DNA of 64,000 bases from Rhizobium brockwellii. GTDB lineage: Bacteria; Pseudomonadota; Alphaproteobacteria; Rhizobiales; Rhizobiaceae. The stretch is from positions 62,001-126,000 of the forward strand of contig NZ_CP053440.1 of NCBI RefSeq assembly GCF_000769405.2. The letters run 5' to 3'. Of the stretch, positions 1 through 8,279 are shown piece after piece. Position numbers and translations under genes: made by a program. The notes under the pieces were generated by a model, which saw only the letters and a program-made list of their open reading frames with translations, had not been told where the DNA came from and made no database searches. How positions within the stretch are numbered: position 1 is the stretch's first letter; every line of letters begins with the position of its first letter.

Positions 1-318
1 CTCGCCGTGACCGCCAGGCTTTTCATTCATCATCATGGTCGACCAGATCTTGTGCGGATCGAGGTTGGTGCCGGCGTCGTTGATCAGGCTGTTCGGGTCT
101 GCCTGCAGGATGCGGTCCTTGAACCGCTCGCGGATCAGGCCGCCCTGGCCATAACGACCGTTCGAGTTGAAGCCATAGCCAACGACACGGCGGCCGTCCC
201 TGACGACATCGGTCACGACAGCAACGAGACTAGCCGTCATCTTCGAAAAGTCGATATAGGCGTTGCGGATGGGCGACGCGATGGGCTTAGTAACTTCGCA
301 GACGTCTAAGATACGCAT
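1..318 (-). CDS. tarD: D(-)-tartrate dehydratase, N-terminal part (runs off left edge)
   Basis: Only the first 106 codons are inside the window. They begin [20 protein letters not shown] and contain [30 protein letters not shown] and [12 protein letters not shown]. This closely resembles my recollection of the TarD-type D-tartrate dehydratase of Bradyrhizobium, a member of the enolase (mandelate racemase) superfamily that dehydrates D-tartrate to oxaloacetate. The start at 318 has a GGAGAG ribosome site 5 to 6 bases upstream. The metal ligands and catalytic lysines lie outside the window, so integrity of the whole enzyme cannot be judged. The upstream neighbour on the same strand is a decayed dicarboxylate transporter, which fits a former tartrate uptake and use operon. 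Confidence 0.85.
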   Translation of the reverse strand, partial: MRILDVCEVTKPIASPIRNAYIDFSKMTASLVAVVTDVVRDGRRVVGYGFNSNGRYGQGGLIRERFKDRILQADPNSLINDAGTNLDPHKIWSTMMMNEKPGGHGE

Positions 319-652
319 TTTGCTCTCCGGTTTCTGAACATTTGGATGTCTGGCTAGTGCTGGGCTTCGTGAGCGACAACAGTGATCCGGTGGGGAACCT
401 CCCCGCTTGTTCGGCGATGACGGCGTCGACGGCGGCCCGGTCAAAAGCCCCTTCCCACTTGGCGATGGCTATTGTTTCAACCCCGTTGCCGATGAGTTTC
501 ATGAAGCGATCGACGCCGAGCAGGAGGATGAGACCTGCGGTGGGAATGGCATGAAAGCTGGGCAGCGTGGCAGCAAGGGTAACGAAGCCTGCGAGGTGAC
601 CGAGATCGATGGTGACTTCATTTCTTCCTCCCATTGCCGTCGTCTCCAACAA
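287..652 (-). pseudogene. dctA: Remnant of a DctA-type C4-dicarboxylate transporter (3' end only)
   Basis: The reading frame from about 616 to 392 reads like the last 75 residues of Dct[21 protein letters not shown], then [10 protein letters not shown], then [19 protein letters not shown]. All earlier transmembrane segments (more than 80 percent of the gene) are missing. Between GVDRFM and KLIGNGV the usual SEARALTN stretch is also deleted, near 498. A good ribosome site and an ATG (621) lie just upstream but out of frame with the remnant, which suggests the original 5' end was deleted in between. It ends 32 bases inside tarD. An intact DctA imports succinate, malate and fumarate; this fragment cannot. 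Confidence 0.72.
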
Positions 653-736
653 CGGCGTTCCTCAACATTCGCGAACAAGCGATTGACGGTCCAATGCCGT
701 TTCGGCTTCAATTGATGCCGTAAGTGAGAGGGTGAG

Positions 737-808
737 ATGGATACTGCCTGGCTTTTGGATTTGCGAGCTATCGCCGAGACCCTTAACTTTTCGAGGGGCC
801 TCGCATAG
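737..808 (+). pseudogene. Remnant N-terminus of a LysR-family regulator
   Basis: The 23 codons from ATG 737 encode MDTAWLLDLRAIAETLNFSR followed by GLA and a stop. LysR regulators commonly start MDTAWLEDFLALAETLNFSR and then continue into the DNA-binding helix, which is missing here. A purine-rich ribosome site (GAGAGGGTGAG) precedes the ATG. The fragment faces away from the dctA remnant, the usual divergent layout of a LysR gene and its target. It is too short to function. Confidence 0.6.
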
Positions 809-946
809 AAGGAAACCGAGCGCAGACCCGTTGTCCCAATCACGTGGGATAACAATGATTTATGGATGCCAGCTCATTTGAGACGCGGTACATTCCTGGC
901 TACATGAACCCGATGCAACTGTGCTTTTGCTCTCAAGCGGCGAGGC

Positions 947-1238
947 CTAACCAGGATCGCCGGCCCAGTCTTCATGTCCATGGCGTATTCGGATCACGAA
1001 AATGGCTCCGTTCTCTTCGATCCGGTAGACAACGAGATGCGCTTTGAACGGATGGATCCTAACGTGCGGCGAAATTATCTCGCTCACGCGCCATTCGCGG
1101 ATTCGCGGCGATCAGGTCAAGCACCGCGAACAGCTCGTCATGATACCTCCTAGCCTGTGCGGATCCGAAAATGCGGACACTTTGCTCGGCGATTGCAATA
1201 ATGTCCTCTTCCGCTTCGACAGAAAGGCTAAAACGCAT
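947..1238 (-). pseudogene. parE: ParE/RelE-type toxin gene broken by a frameshift
   Basis: Starting at ATG 1238, the frame encodes MRFSLSVEAEEDIIAIAEQS, SAQARRYHDELFAVL and ARERDNFAAR, then stops at 1061-1059. In the next frame, from 1063 to 947, the rest of a ParE toxin follows: VRIHPFKAHLVVYRIEENG, then IFVIRIRHGHEDW. Joining the two at position ~1063 (two bases missing, or one extra) restores a roughly 97-residue ParE, the normal size. ParE toxins poison DNA gyrase. The start overlaps the antitoxin stop by one base (TAATG), the usual translational coupling. As written, only a 59-residue truncated peptide is made. Confidence 0.75.
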
Positions 1239-1492
1239 TATCTGCTGCCGCGGGTAGGTTCCGCGCGCGCGACTGCCGCTGCAAAGAGTTCGTCCTTCGA
1301 ACGACCGCCAACACCACTTTTGAGACCGTCGTCGACAAAGCGCTGCATGGCAGCAATCTTATCACTGCGTGCTTGGTCCCTGCGAATCAAGTCGCGCACA
1401 TAGTCACTGGCATTGGAATATCGCCCGGTCCTCGCTTGAGCCTCGACCCAATCTTTCATTGGGTCTGGTAAAGATACGTTCATAGTAGCCAT
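1238..1492 (-). CDS. parD: ParD-type antitoxin (ribbon-helix-helix)
   Basis: This 84-residue protein has an N-terminal ribbon-helix-helix strand (MATMNVSLPDPMKDWVEAQ), then RYSNASDYVRDLIRRD and a C-terminal arm that would wrap the toxin. ParD proteins repress their own promoter and neutralise ParE. ATG 1492 is preferred over further upstream starts because GGAGG lies five bases before it. The downstream toxin gene is frameshifted, so this is an antitoxin without a working partner here; it might still bind other ParE toxins. Confidence 0.85.
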   Translation of the reverse strand: MATMNVSLPDPMKDWVEAQARTGRYSNASDYVRDLIRRDQARSDKIAAMQRFVDDGLKSGVGGRSKDELFAAAVARAEPTRGSR

Positions 1493-1654
1493 TCGAGCCT
1501 CCATACTGCGCACAAGCTAACTGAAATTGGCAAAGTTTGTCAAACTAGTTCCTCATTCTCTATCGGCGAAAAGCGACGCACCTGGTTTGGACCAAAGGAG
1601 ATGTTGGGAGGCTTGATGTGAGATAGCCCCACGAACCGCGCGCGGTTGCATCGA

Positions 1655-1825
1655 CCGATCCTGCCCGAGGAAGGCAGCAAGTTCGGCTTGAAACACGTTG
1701 CACGCAGGCCTCGTCCGGCACGAGCACATGGTTCTTGCTCTCAAGCGGTACGAAGCTCGCGTTCGAAATCGCGGCGGCAAGCTTGCAAGCTTGATCAAAC
1801 GGCAAGCCACGTCACCGCGGCTAGG
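1655..1825 (-). pseudogene. Remnant of an alpha/beta-hydrolase C-terminus, frame-broken
   Basis: Three pieces in different frames line up with the end of alpha/beta-hydrolase domains of the type fused to cyclase or LuxR domains in rhizobia. They are RGDVA (about 1819), PFDQACKLAAAISNASFVPL continuing to ESKNHVLVPDEACVQR (1802-1700), and FQAELAAFLGQD (1693-1658). At least two frameshifts separate them. The His of the catalytic triad would sit in the SKNHVLV motif. No start or upstream domain is present. The match is from memory of the family pattern, so it is tentative. Confidence 0.5.
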
Positions 1826-1965
1826 CAAATCGCGCCGGTCCCTAAGATCACCTTCTCCGACGCATTCCCTCAGAAACTAGTTTCGATCTTAGACCCTGTG
1901 AGATAGACATCCCCGGTCCATACGCGCGTGTTTTGCTTCGACGCGTCAATCCTCGGAGTTGCATC

Positions 1966-3150
1966 ATGAAAATCGCGCCGCAGCAGCGGATCTATGTCTG
2001 CTTCTTTCTCTTCGCTGTTTCGCTGGGGGCGCTGTTGTCGAGGATGCCGGATTTGCAGGTTGCACTTGGCGTCAACAAGTCCGAGCTTGGGTTGACGCTG
2101 ATAGGGGCTGCGATCGGCGCCTTGATTTCGTTGACTTTATCTTCGCCCTTGATCGCCCGGCTCGGCGCGCGTACGACGGCATTCATTACTGTTCTCGGCA
2201 CGTCTGCGCTCCTGTCGCTGGTGCCGTGGATCGGTGCGGCGCCGGTCGTGTTCTGTGTGCTCTTCGTCGAGGGGCTGCTCGCCGGGGCGCTGGAGATCAA
2301 TCTCAATGTTGAGATCGACCGCATCGAAGCGCAGCTAGGACGCGGGGTGATGAACAGGGCGCATGGTTTCTGGAGCCTCGGCTTCTTCGTCACAGCGCTT
2401 GTCTCCTCGGTCGTCCGCCAGGCCGGCATTTCGATGGAAGTCCATCTCGCCGCGACCTTTGTCACGGTTCTTGTCATCGGCATCTGGGCGATTTCCGGCA
2501 TGCGGAATGCACCGGCGCGGATCGCGTTGCATGAAGGCAAGGCACCGCTGGTAGCGCTTCCCACCTGGGGCCTAATGCCGCTCTGCGTGATCGGCATCGC
2601 GGCCTTTCTCGTCGAAGGCGCCGGGATCGACTGGTCGGCGATCTATATGCGCGATGTGTTTTCGGTCGAGCCCTTCATTGGCGGACTGGGATTGACGCTC
2701 TTTACCTTCTGCATGGCGCTGGCGCGCCTGTTCGTCGATCCGCTGGTCGATCGGTTTGGCGCGCGGGCCGTCGCCACGATGTTGCTTGTTCTTTCGGCCA
2801 TCGGCATCTGCGCCGTGTCGGGGGCGCCGCATCCCTATGTCGCGCTGGCGGGCTTTGCCTTGATGGGCGCCGGCTGCAGCGCGGTCTATCCTCTCGCTGT
2901 CTCGGCCGCGGCCCAACGCACAGATCGCGCGGCGTATCTCAACGTCGCCGCCCTCGGCCAAATGAGCTTTGTCGTCTTTTTCCTGGCGCCGCCGCTGCTC
3001 GGTTTCATTGCCGAACATGCTGGCATCCGGACATCCTATCTCGTTTGCCTTCCGCTGATCATTTACGCGCTCTTTTCGGCCAAGGCGCTTGCTTCGCGCC
3101 GGGCTGCCGGCGGCGGTAGCGCTGCGACTGCTCGGAGCGTCAACGGGTAA
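1966..3150 (+). CDS. MFS transporter
   Basis: This 394-residue protein has about 12 hydrophobic segments, beginning RIYVCFFLFAVSLGALLSRM. The loop LIARLGARTTA after helix 2 and VDRFGARAVA in the second half are the typical paired MFS signatures. The overall pattern is closest to the YbjJ/FucP-like group of inner-membrane MFS permeases, so an exporter or sugar-type permease are both possible. ATG 1966 is chosen over an upstream start at 1933 because GGAG lies 7 bases before it. It is a single gene, with remnants upstream and a non-coding stretch downstream, so the substrate cannot be inferred. Confidence 0.85.
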   Translation: MKIAPQQRIYVCFFLFAVSLGALLSRMPDLQVALGVNKSELGLTLIGAAIGALISLTLSSPLIARLGARTTAFITVLGTSALLSLVPWIGAAPVVFCVLFVEGLLAGALEINLNVEIDRIEAQLGRGVMNRAHGFWSLGFFVTALVSSVVRQAGISMEVHLAATFVTVLVIGIWAISGMRNAPARIALHEGKAPLVALPTWGLMPLCVIGIAAFLVEGAGIDWSAIYMRDVFSVEPFIGGLGLTLFTFCMALARLFVDPLVDRFGARAVATMLLVLSAIGICAVSGAPHPYVALAGFALMGAGCSAVYPLAVSAAAQRTDRAAYLNVAALGQMSFVVFFLAPPLLGFIAEHAGIRTSYLVCLPLIIYALFSAKALASRRAAGGGSAATARSVNG

Positions 3151-3616
3151 CGGACCGTGCTGCCGTTTTCCGGCCGCGCGATTGGTTTAGCGAAAAGCCC
3201 AAACGAGCACGTCGTAGCGGCGTGCTTGGTGCTCTCCCTAAGTAATACGGCCGGCTCTGCTGGTCGAAATAGATCGCCTTGCGAGATTGAAGATCGGTCG
3301 CGCGTTCTGGTCGGGACAAATCCGGGCGCAGGGCCGAGGCCACTTGCTTTCCGCCGAGTTCGTTGACGGCAAAGCTATCTGGGCCGGCGGGCTCGACCAC
3401 GTCGATTGGGCGATCGCCCTCGCCATCGTGCCCCATTGATCACCTGTAAAACAGCTTGGCGGTGGCTCCTTGTCGAATTTCAGACGAACGGTGGTCTGAA
3501 CGGGATCGAACGGGCGTTGGCTAATCGTGAAGCACCTGATAGGTCATAGACCGCCGAGTATGAGGTCTTGGCACCATCTTCAGAGACAACCCTCGGACCC
3601 GACAGGAGAGCTTTTG
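3151..3616 (+). other. Stretch without a confident gene
   Basis: A stop-free frame from 3242 to 3439 encodes about 65 residues ending AGGLDHVDWAIALAIVPH, but it has no convincing start or ribosome site and I do not recognise it; it may be a 3' gene remnant. The rest shows no convincing coding, RNA or repeat signal. Confidence 0.4.
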
Positions 3617-3814
3617 ATGGGCTGGAAAACACCGAAGTTCGAATACGTGAACGGCTATAAGATCGTTGAAGTTGAGGGGCCTGCCTTCAAAGTCTACGAT
3701 GGCGACCGTCAGCTCGGGGACGATTTCCCCTACCCCGGCGAAGCTGCCGCTTACGCAACCTCGTTGCCAAGATCATCCACGCAGCTAGGCGAAACGCCAC
3801 GGAAGATCATTTAA
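3617..3814 (+). CDS. Small hypothetical protein
   Basis: This 65-residue protein starts MGWKTPKFEYVNGYKIVEVE and contains YDGDRQLGDDFPYPGEAAAY. ATG 3617 has an AGGAG site nine bases upstream; the frame remains open upstream to 3527, but without a ribosome site. It is soluble and acidic in the middle, with no recognised motif. It lies just upstream of the RsgA-like gene on the same strand (9-base gap), so the two may be cotranscribed. The function is unknown. Confidence 0.6.
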   Translation: MGWKTPKFEYVNGYKIVEVEGPAFKVYDGDRQLGDDFPYPGEAAAYATSLPRSSTQLGETPRKII

Positions 3815-3823
3815 AAACCCTTT

Positions 3824-4876
3824 ATGGCAGCCTTACTGAAAGTGGAACAAGATTTGACCAGCTCCCAACTTTCTTCACCATTGGAACTGCTTGGGTGGTC
3901 TGAATTCTTCGCGGACCAGGTCCAGCCCAGCGAAGCGGATTTGATCCCCCGACGCATCGCTTCAGTTCACCGGGCACGCATCGAGGCAATCGATGTCACC
4001 GGGCCGGTCGGACTCGAATTTCCATCCAATACCAGTACTGGTGATTACGCGGTGGGCGACTGGGTTCTTGCCGATGCACTGACTGACATGCTTATCAGAC
4101 GTCTCGATCGAAAAAGCGTCTTTCAACGACGCCCGGAAGGCGGGCGTGGCCAGCAACTTGTTGCCGCCAACATCGACACCCTGTTGATCGTGACCTCGTG
4201 CAATGCCGATTTTAATCTTGCTCGGCTGGAACGTTACCTGATCATGGCCAACCAGGCCGGGAGCAATCCGGTGATTGTGCTGACGAAGGCTGACACCGCG
4301 GAAGATGCCGGCATATTCCAGGCGCAAGCCGAGGCTTTACAGCGCAACCTGCCTGTCATTGCCTTGAATGGGCGCTCCGCGGACGCCATTTCCCTGTTAA
4401 GGCCCTGGTGCGGCGTTGGCGAGACGGTTGCGCTGGTGGGATCTTCTGGTGTCGGAAAATCAACGCTGGTGAACACCATGACCGGGCCTGAATCTGACAC
4501 ACAGCAAAAGACAGGCACCATCCGCGAATATGACGCGCAGGGCCGACACACCACCACGGCGCGATCCCTGCATGCAATTTCAGGCGGCGGCTGGGTCATC
4601 GATACGCCGGGAATAAGAACGCTTTACGTGAGTGATGGTGCCGACGGTATAGACACCCTCTTTGCTGAAATAACTGAACTGGCGCCGCTTTGCCGCTTTC
4701 GCGATTGCACCCATGCCCATGAACCTGGGTGCGCGGTCCAGGCAGCTGTCGCAAGCGGTGCCCTGGTCGCCGATCGCCTGGAACGCTGGCGGAACCTGCT
4801 TGCAGAAAACCGCGACCGAACACCGGTCGTGAGCGGGCCCCGCGGCAACAAGATCGTTCGCAAGAAGAAATATTGA
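3824..4876 (+). CDS. rsgA: Ribosome small-subunit-dependent GTPase RsgA (YjeQ/EngC)
   Basis: This 350-residue protein has the circularly permuted GTPase order of RsgA. An OB-fold region comes first (about 45-110), then G4 TKAD (154-157), G1 GSSGVGKS (206-213) and G3 DTPG (260-263). A zinc site follows with C290, C295, H297 and C303. RsgA helps mature the 30S subunit, binding near the decoding centre and hydrolysing GTP. No strong ribosome site precedes ATG 3824; an in-frame GTG at 3842 is an alternative. The N-terminus is longer than in E. coli, as in other rhizobial paralogues, and this may be an accessory copy. Confidence 0.9.
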   Translation: MAALLKVEQDLTSSQLSSPLELLGWSEFFADQVQPSEADLIPRRIASVHRARIEAIDVTGPVGLEFPSNTSTGDYAVGDWVLADALTDMLIRRLDRKSVFQRRPEGGRGQQLVAANIDTLLIVTSCNADFNLARLERYLIMANQAGSNPVIVLTKADTAEDAGIFQAQAEALQRNLPVIALNGRSADAISLLRPWCGVGETVALVGSSGVGKSTLVNTMTGPESDTQQKTGTIREYDAQGRHTTTARSLHAISGGGWVIDTPGIRTLYVSDGADGIDTLFAEITELAPLCRFRDCTHAHEPGCAVQAAVASGALVADRLERWRNLLAENRDRTPVVSGPRGNKIVRKKKY

Positions 4877-4962
4877 AAGTGTTGAACGTTTGCGACGGTG
4901 CTCATCGGCGTCAGCCACGATCCGCCACCTGAATTGGCTGGGCTGGGGGATAGCGTGAGCGC

Positions 4963-5211
4963 TCAATGATTGGGATTGCGGTCAAGAAGAAGACCCTGCA
5001 AGCGACCGTTCCCGCCTGTGAGGGATATGTCTTTGAACAACCGCGATATGAGGCGCGGTCGCAATCCTTGCCTCTCATCGATGAGGAGGAATGACATCCT
5101 CTTTATCTCGATCGTGATCACGCCTGCATTGTCATGGCGACGATAATTCCCGGAATCCATCGCATGGAATCCATTTTCCACCGCCCAGGCGGCTATCATA
5201 TCCGCGTTCAT
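4963..5211 (-). CDS. Small hypothetical protein
   Basis: This 82-residue frame starts MNADMIAAWAVENGFHAMDS and includes AGVITIEIKRMSFLLIDERQ and RLISRLFKDISLTGGNGRLQ. ATG 5211 has AGGA five bases upstream. The alternating charged and hydrophobic pattern looks like a real folded protein rather than antisense noise. I cannot assign a family. It converges with rsgA and has no operon partner. Confidence 0.5.
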   Translation of the reverse strand: MNADMIAAWAVENGFHAMDSGNYRRHDNAGVITIEIKRMSFLLIDERQGLRPRLISRLFKDISLTGGNGRLQGLLLDRNPNH

Positions 5212-5614
5212 CAAGGTCCTGCTTTAGGAGATGCGGACGTGCTGTCTCCAGCTGTCCCGCTCGCGCAAATCGCTTCGCAGTCCTACGGATACCGTAACTG
5301 AATCGCTCTAATCCAGCCAAATCCGTCCAAGATTACAGTTCCCGCTCAGGTGTTGCGAGAAAGACTCGAAGCAATCGTTGTAAACCGGTACGACTCAGCC
5401 GAGGCCCCGCCCGTTTAGTGCTCTTGAAGGGATGTGAACCGGTGACGCCACCGCGGGGTCGAGGTGGAAGCAAAACCCTCGAAAATCTACAGACGGTAGC
5501 GCCTGCGCCGAAGGTTGGGGTGTTACCGCGGGTGCTGAACCGCCACAGCCGGTTTCAGAGTGCAGCGTCTAGGACGCAATCGTGGTCACAGTCAACATTG
5601 GCGCGGGGGCCGAG
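5212..5614. other. Intergenic stretch, nothing recognised
   Basis: I see no convincing reading frame, RNA gene or repeat here. The left end probably carries the promoter of the leftward small gene ending at 4963. Confidence 0.5.
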
Positions 5615-5968
5615 CTACTCATCTCGGTTGATTGGCAAACGTGCATCGATGTGATCAGGATGCAAACTTGGCTGACCGATCCCGAAGAACGCACGCGCGG
5701 TCAAGCAAGCGCCGTCCCCTGGGACGCAGGCGCGGCAGACGTCAGACCGAAGATCGTACACTTGACAGGATGTCTCTGAACCGACGCGACCGATCAGTGC
5801 GGAGCAGCGCGCACCGTCGCAACGCATTCCTTGCTGGTTCGCGGCCACGAAATGCGCCGGCAGCAAAGCGAGAGCAGCGTCTGTTTCGGTGGAAAATCTG
5901 GGCCAGGTCGGCGAAAAGGAGCAGCAGCCTCCGCAGCTTCGGCAATCGAAATCGATCGATGATGTCAT
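5615..5968 (-). CDS. YkgJ-type cysteine cluster (zinc/iron-chelating) protein
   Basis: This 117-residue protein has the cysteine pattern of the YkgJ/UPF0153 family: FDCRSCGGCC near the N-terminus, then CDGARCSAL, SCQVYDLRSDVCRACVPGD and a C-terminal CLTARAFFGI. These cysteines are thought to chelate Zn or an Fe-S cluster; the biochemical role is not established. ATG 5968 is chosen because GGAG lies six bases upstream; the frame extends upstream but with unrelated sequence. It lies downstream of a nitroreductase-like gene on the same strand with a gap of about 160 bases. Confidence 0.8.
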   Translation of the reverse strand: MTSSIDFDCRSCGGCCSFSPTWPRFSTETDAALALLPAHFVAANQQGMRCDGARCSALIGRVGSETSCQVYDLRSDVCRACVPGDGACLTARAFFGIGQPSLHPDHIDARLPINRDE

Positions 5969-6129
5969 GACCCGCTCCAACCAGACAGCCTGCCAATGAT
6001 AAAGCTGCCGGCTAACCGCTTCTCTTGGAGCAAGCGCAGCCATTTCATCAGGCTCCTCGTCCTGACGTTGGGTCTCAACGCGATCTTGCCGAGGGTGTCG
6101 AGCGCCGCCGATCGCTCGACGATTGACGC

Positions 6130-7137
6130 CTACCGGAGCGGTGGTTCGTGCGTCAGGACCATGTCGATCGGCTTTCGGGCCGATACCGGCACGCGAAAAT
6201 CCTCGCGCATCTCACCGAAACCGATCAGCGTGATGATGATTTCGTTGTCGGGGATGCCGACGCAGGTCCGCATCTTGATATCCTGCTCGCGCGCCGCACT
6301 CCAGTTCAGCATGCAGGCGCCCAGTCCCTCCGCGTGGAGGCCAAGCGCCAGCGTCATGGCGAACATGCCGCCGTCCACCCATCCCTGGTTTCGTTCGCCG
6401 ACCGTATTCCAGTGCGACAGGTCGACCGTCACGACGAATACGCCGCCGAGCTGCTCGCCGAAGCCGCGATTGCCATCATGATGGGCGAGAACGCGGGCGA
6501 TCGACGGCTTCTCGGTGAAGGCGTAGACGCGGCATGTCTGCCGGTTGCAGCTCGAAGGCGATTGTTGGGCCGCACGGATGGCTCTTTCGATCTTCTCGAA
6601 CGCGACTGTCCTGTTGCCGTCATACTGGCGCACGCTGTGGCGTGCCTCCATGAAGGAGACAAAATCCATCCGCGCGTGCCTGACGATCTCGGCTGCACTG
6701 ACCGCTTCGCTGCCGCCGGGCCGGATATTGTGCCCGGCGCCGGCGACGACGAGCAGATCGTCCAGCAGTGCCTGTGCCTCGCTGACATCGCCCTGCTCCG
6801 CATTGAAGGCGACATAGGCCGAGAGCACGGAAAGGCCGATATCGGCCGAGGCGTCGCGGCCGTGCTGCTCGATATAGCCGCGCGTCTCCGCCGCCAACAG
6901 TCGCACCTTGTCCATGCCGAAGCCATTGCGCGGATTGGAAAGGGACATTCCGTATTCCAGCATATGCGCCAGGAGATGGATATGTGCCCGCCGGTTTTCG
7001 CGCGACTGTGCGCCATCGATGAAGGAGGCGCGGCGGAAACGGCGATAGTCATAGGCGAAATTCGCAAACAGGCGCCACGCCGTTCTGGCGCGGTTCTGGA
7101 AGGATGATGCGGAAGGCGCGGCTTTGGCCGAAGGCAT
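6130..7137 (-). CDS. Nitroreductase-family protein with N-terminal extension
   Basis: This 335-residue protein has a C-terminal nitroreductase domain (about 160-330). FMEARHSVRQYD (162-173) is the usual FMN-phosphate-binding start, followed by SPSSCNRQTCRVY (193-205) and GGMFAMTLALGLHAEGLG. The first 155 residues are rich in Arg and helix-forming segments and resemble the extended nitroreductases found near polysaccharide genes in other bacteria. These enzymes bind FMN and reduce nitro or quinone groups with NAD(P)H; the physiological substrate is unknown. ATG 7137 has GGGGGAA upstream. The gene faces away from the hydantoin-type cluster. Confidence 0.8.
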   Translation of the reverse strand: MPSAKAAPSASSFQNRARTAWRLFANFAYDYRRFRRASFIDGAQSRENRRAHIHLLAHMLEYGMSLSNPRNGFGMDKVRLLAAETRGYIEQHGRDASADIGLSVLSAYVAFNAEQGDVSEAQALLDDLLVVAGAGHNIRPGGSEAVSAAEIVRHARMDFVSFMEARHSVRQYDGNRTVAFEKIERAIRAAQQSPSSCNRQTCRVYAFTEKPSIARVLAHHDGNRGFGEQLGGVFVVTVDLSHWNTVGERNQGWVDGGMFAMTLALGLHAEGLGACMLNWSAAREQDIKMRTCVGIPDNEIIITLIGFGEMREDFRVPVSARKPIDMVLTHEPPLR

Positions 7138-7475
7138 GGCACGATTCCCCCGTGATGAGCAGGCGGTCTTGAATCTGCTGTCGTCGATGCAGGGTTATTC
7201 GTCTGCTCGGCCTCGTCAAACCCCCTGATGGCGGCAGATTTTCACACTGGAATGCGATGCTTCTGGAATCGGTGGGTCGAGAAGTATTTGTTTTAAAATC
7301 ATTTTTTCTAGAGCACCCTATCCATTCGGATTGGTTCGCTGCCATCCGTACCGGCCGATGACCCATCCGAATCACTTCCGCACCTACTCATTTCCGAACT
7401 TCCAAGCCGGGGCGGACTGCGGCACCGTAAGCCCATGAATTGCCCAGAGCGAATTGCGCATCAAGGAGGCCGGCC
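7138..7475. promoter_or_regulatory. Divergent intergenic region upstream of the hydantoin-type cluster
   Basis: These 338 bases separate the leftward nitroreductase from the rightward racemase/ABC/DUF917 operon. The AT-rich stretch around 7287-7312 and the GGTTCG/CGGATT repeats around 7320-7370 are the likely regulatory part. No coding sequence is seen. Confidence 0.35.
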
Positions 7476-8246
7476 GTGCAGGATAGCGTCGTAGAAATTC
7501 GCGTGGTGTCACCGATCGTCACCAAAGGATTTCGCAAAGTCGCCGATCTCCGGGCGTTGGAATATCCCGGCATCAAGGTCAGCCACGCGCAGATTACGGC
7601 CGGACCGGGATCGATCGAGAGCGAATTCGAGGCTGCCCTGTCGGTGCCGGGAACGATCGCCGAAGCGATCAAGGCGCAGAATGAAGGCGTCCATGCCGTC
7701 ATCATCGACTGCATGGGCGATCCGGGTCTCAGGCCGTCGCGGGAAGCCGTGACAATCCCGGTGCTCGGACCCTGCGAGACCGGCATGCATCTTGCGGCGA
7801 TGCTCGGCCATCGATTTTCCGTCCTCACCGTCATGCGCCGGCTGCGGGCATCCTTCGAAAACACCGCGGCAGTCGCCGGCCTTTCGACCAAGCTTGCCTC
7901 GGTGCGCAGCGTCGATATTCCCGTTCTGGAACTCGAGGAAGACCTCGACCGGACGAAGGCGATGCTGATCAAGGAAGGCATCCGGGCCGTCGAGGAAGAT
8001 GGCGCCGAAGCGCTCGTTTTCGGCTGCACCGGCCTGATGGGTTGCGCCTTCGCCCTGCGCGAGGGGCTTCTGGCGCACGGGATCGACGTGCCTGTCATCG
8101 ACCCTATCCCTGCCGCCGTTTCCGTTGCCGCTGCGCTTGTGCGTTCGAACCTTGCCCACAGCAAGCTGACCTTCCCGCAGCCGCCCGAAAAACAGTTGCT
8201 CGGTTACGACTATATTCATCTGCCCATGCCGCTTGCGGCCGAATGA
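7476..8246 (+). CDS. Aspartate/glutamate/hydantoin racemase family protein
   Basis: This 256-residue protein has the two catalytic cysteines of the family at C79 (IIDCMGDPGL) and C184 (VFGCTGLMG), which take and return the alpha proton from opposite faces. Among the family it looks most like hydantoin racemases (about 240-250 residues). GTG 7476 is chosen over ATG 7440 because AAGGAGG sits six bases before it. It is the first gene of a rightward cluster with an ABC importer, a hydantoinase-like protein and two DUF917 proteins, so racemisation of a hydantoin-like ring is a sensible inference; the exact substrate is not shown. Confidence 0.8.
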   Translation: MQDSVVEIRVVSPIVTKGFRKVADLRALEYPGIKVSHAQITAGPGSIESEFEAALSVPGTIAEAIKAQNEGVHAVIIDCMGDPGLRPSREAVTIPVLGPCETGMHLAAMLGHRFSVLTVMRRLRASFENTAAVAGLSTKLASVRSVDIPVLELEEDLDRTKAMLIKEGIRAVEEDGAEALVFGCTGLMGCAFALREGLLAHGIDVPVIDPIPAAVSVAAALVRSNLAHSKLTFPQPPEKQLLGYDYIHLPMPLAAE

Positions 8247-8279
8247 GAGAACGCTGGACGTTCCATTGAGAGGACAGAG

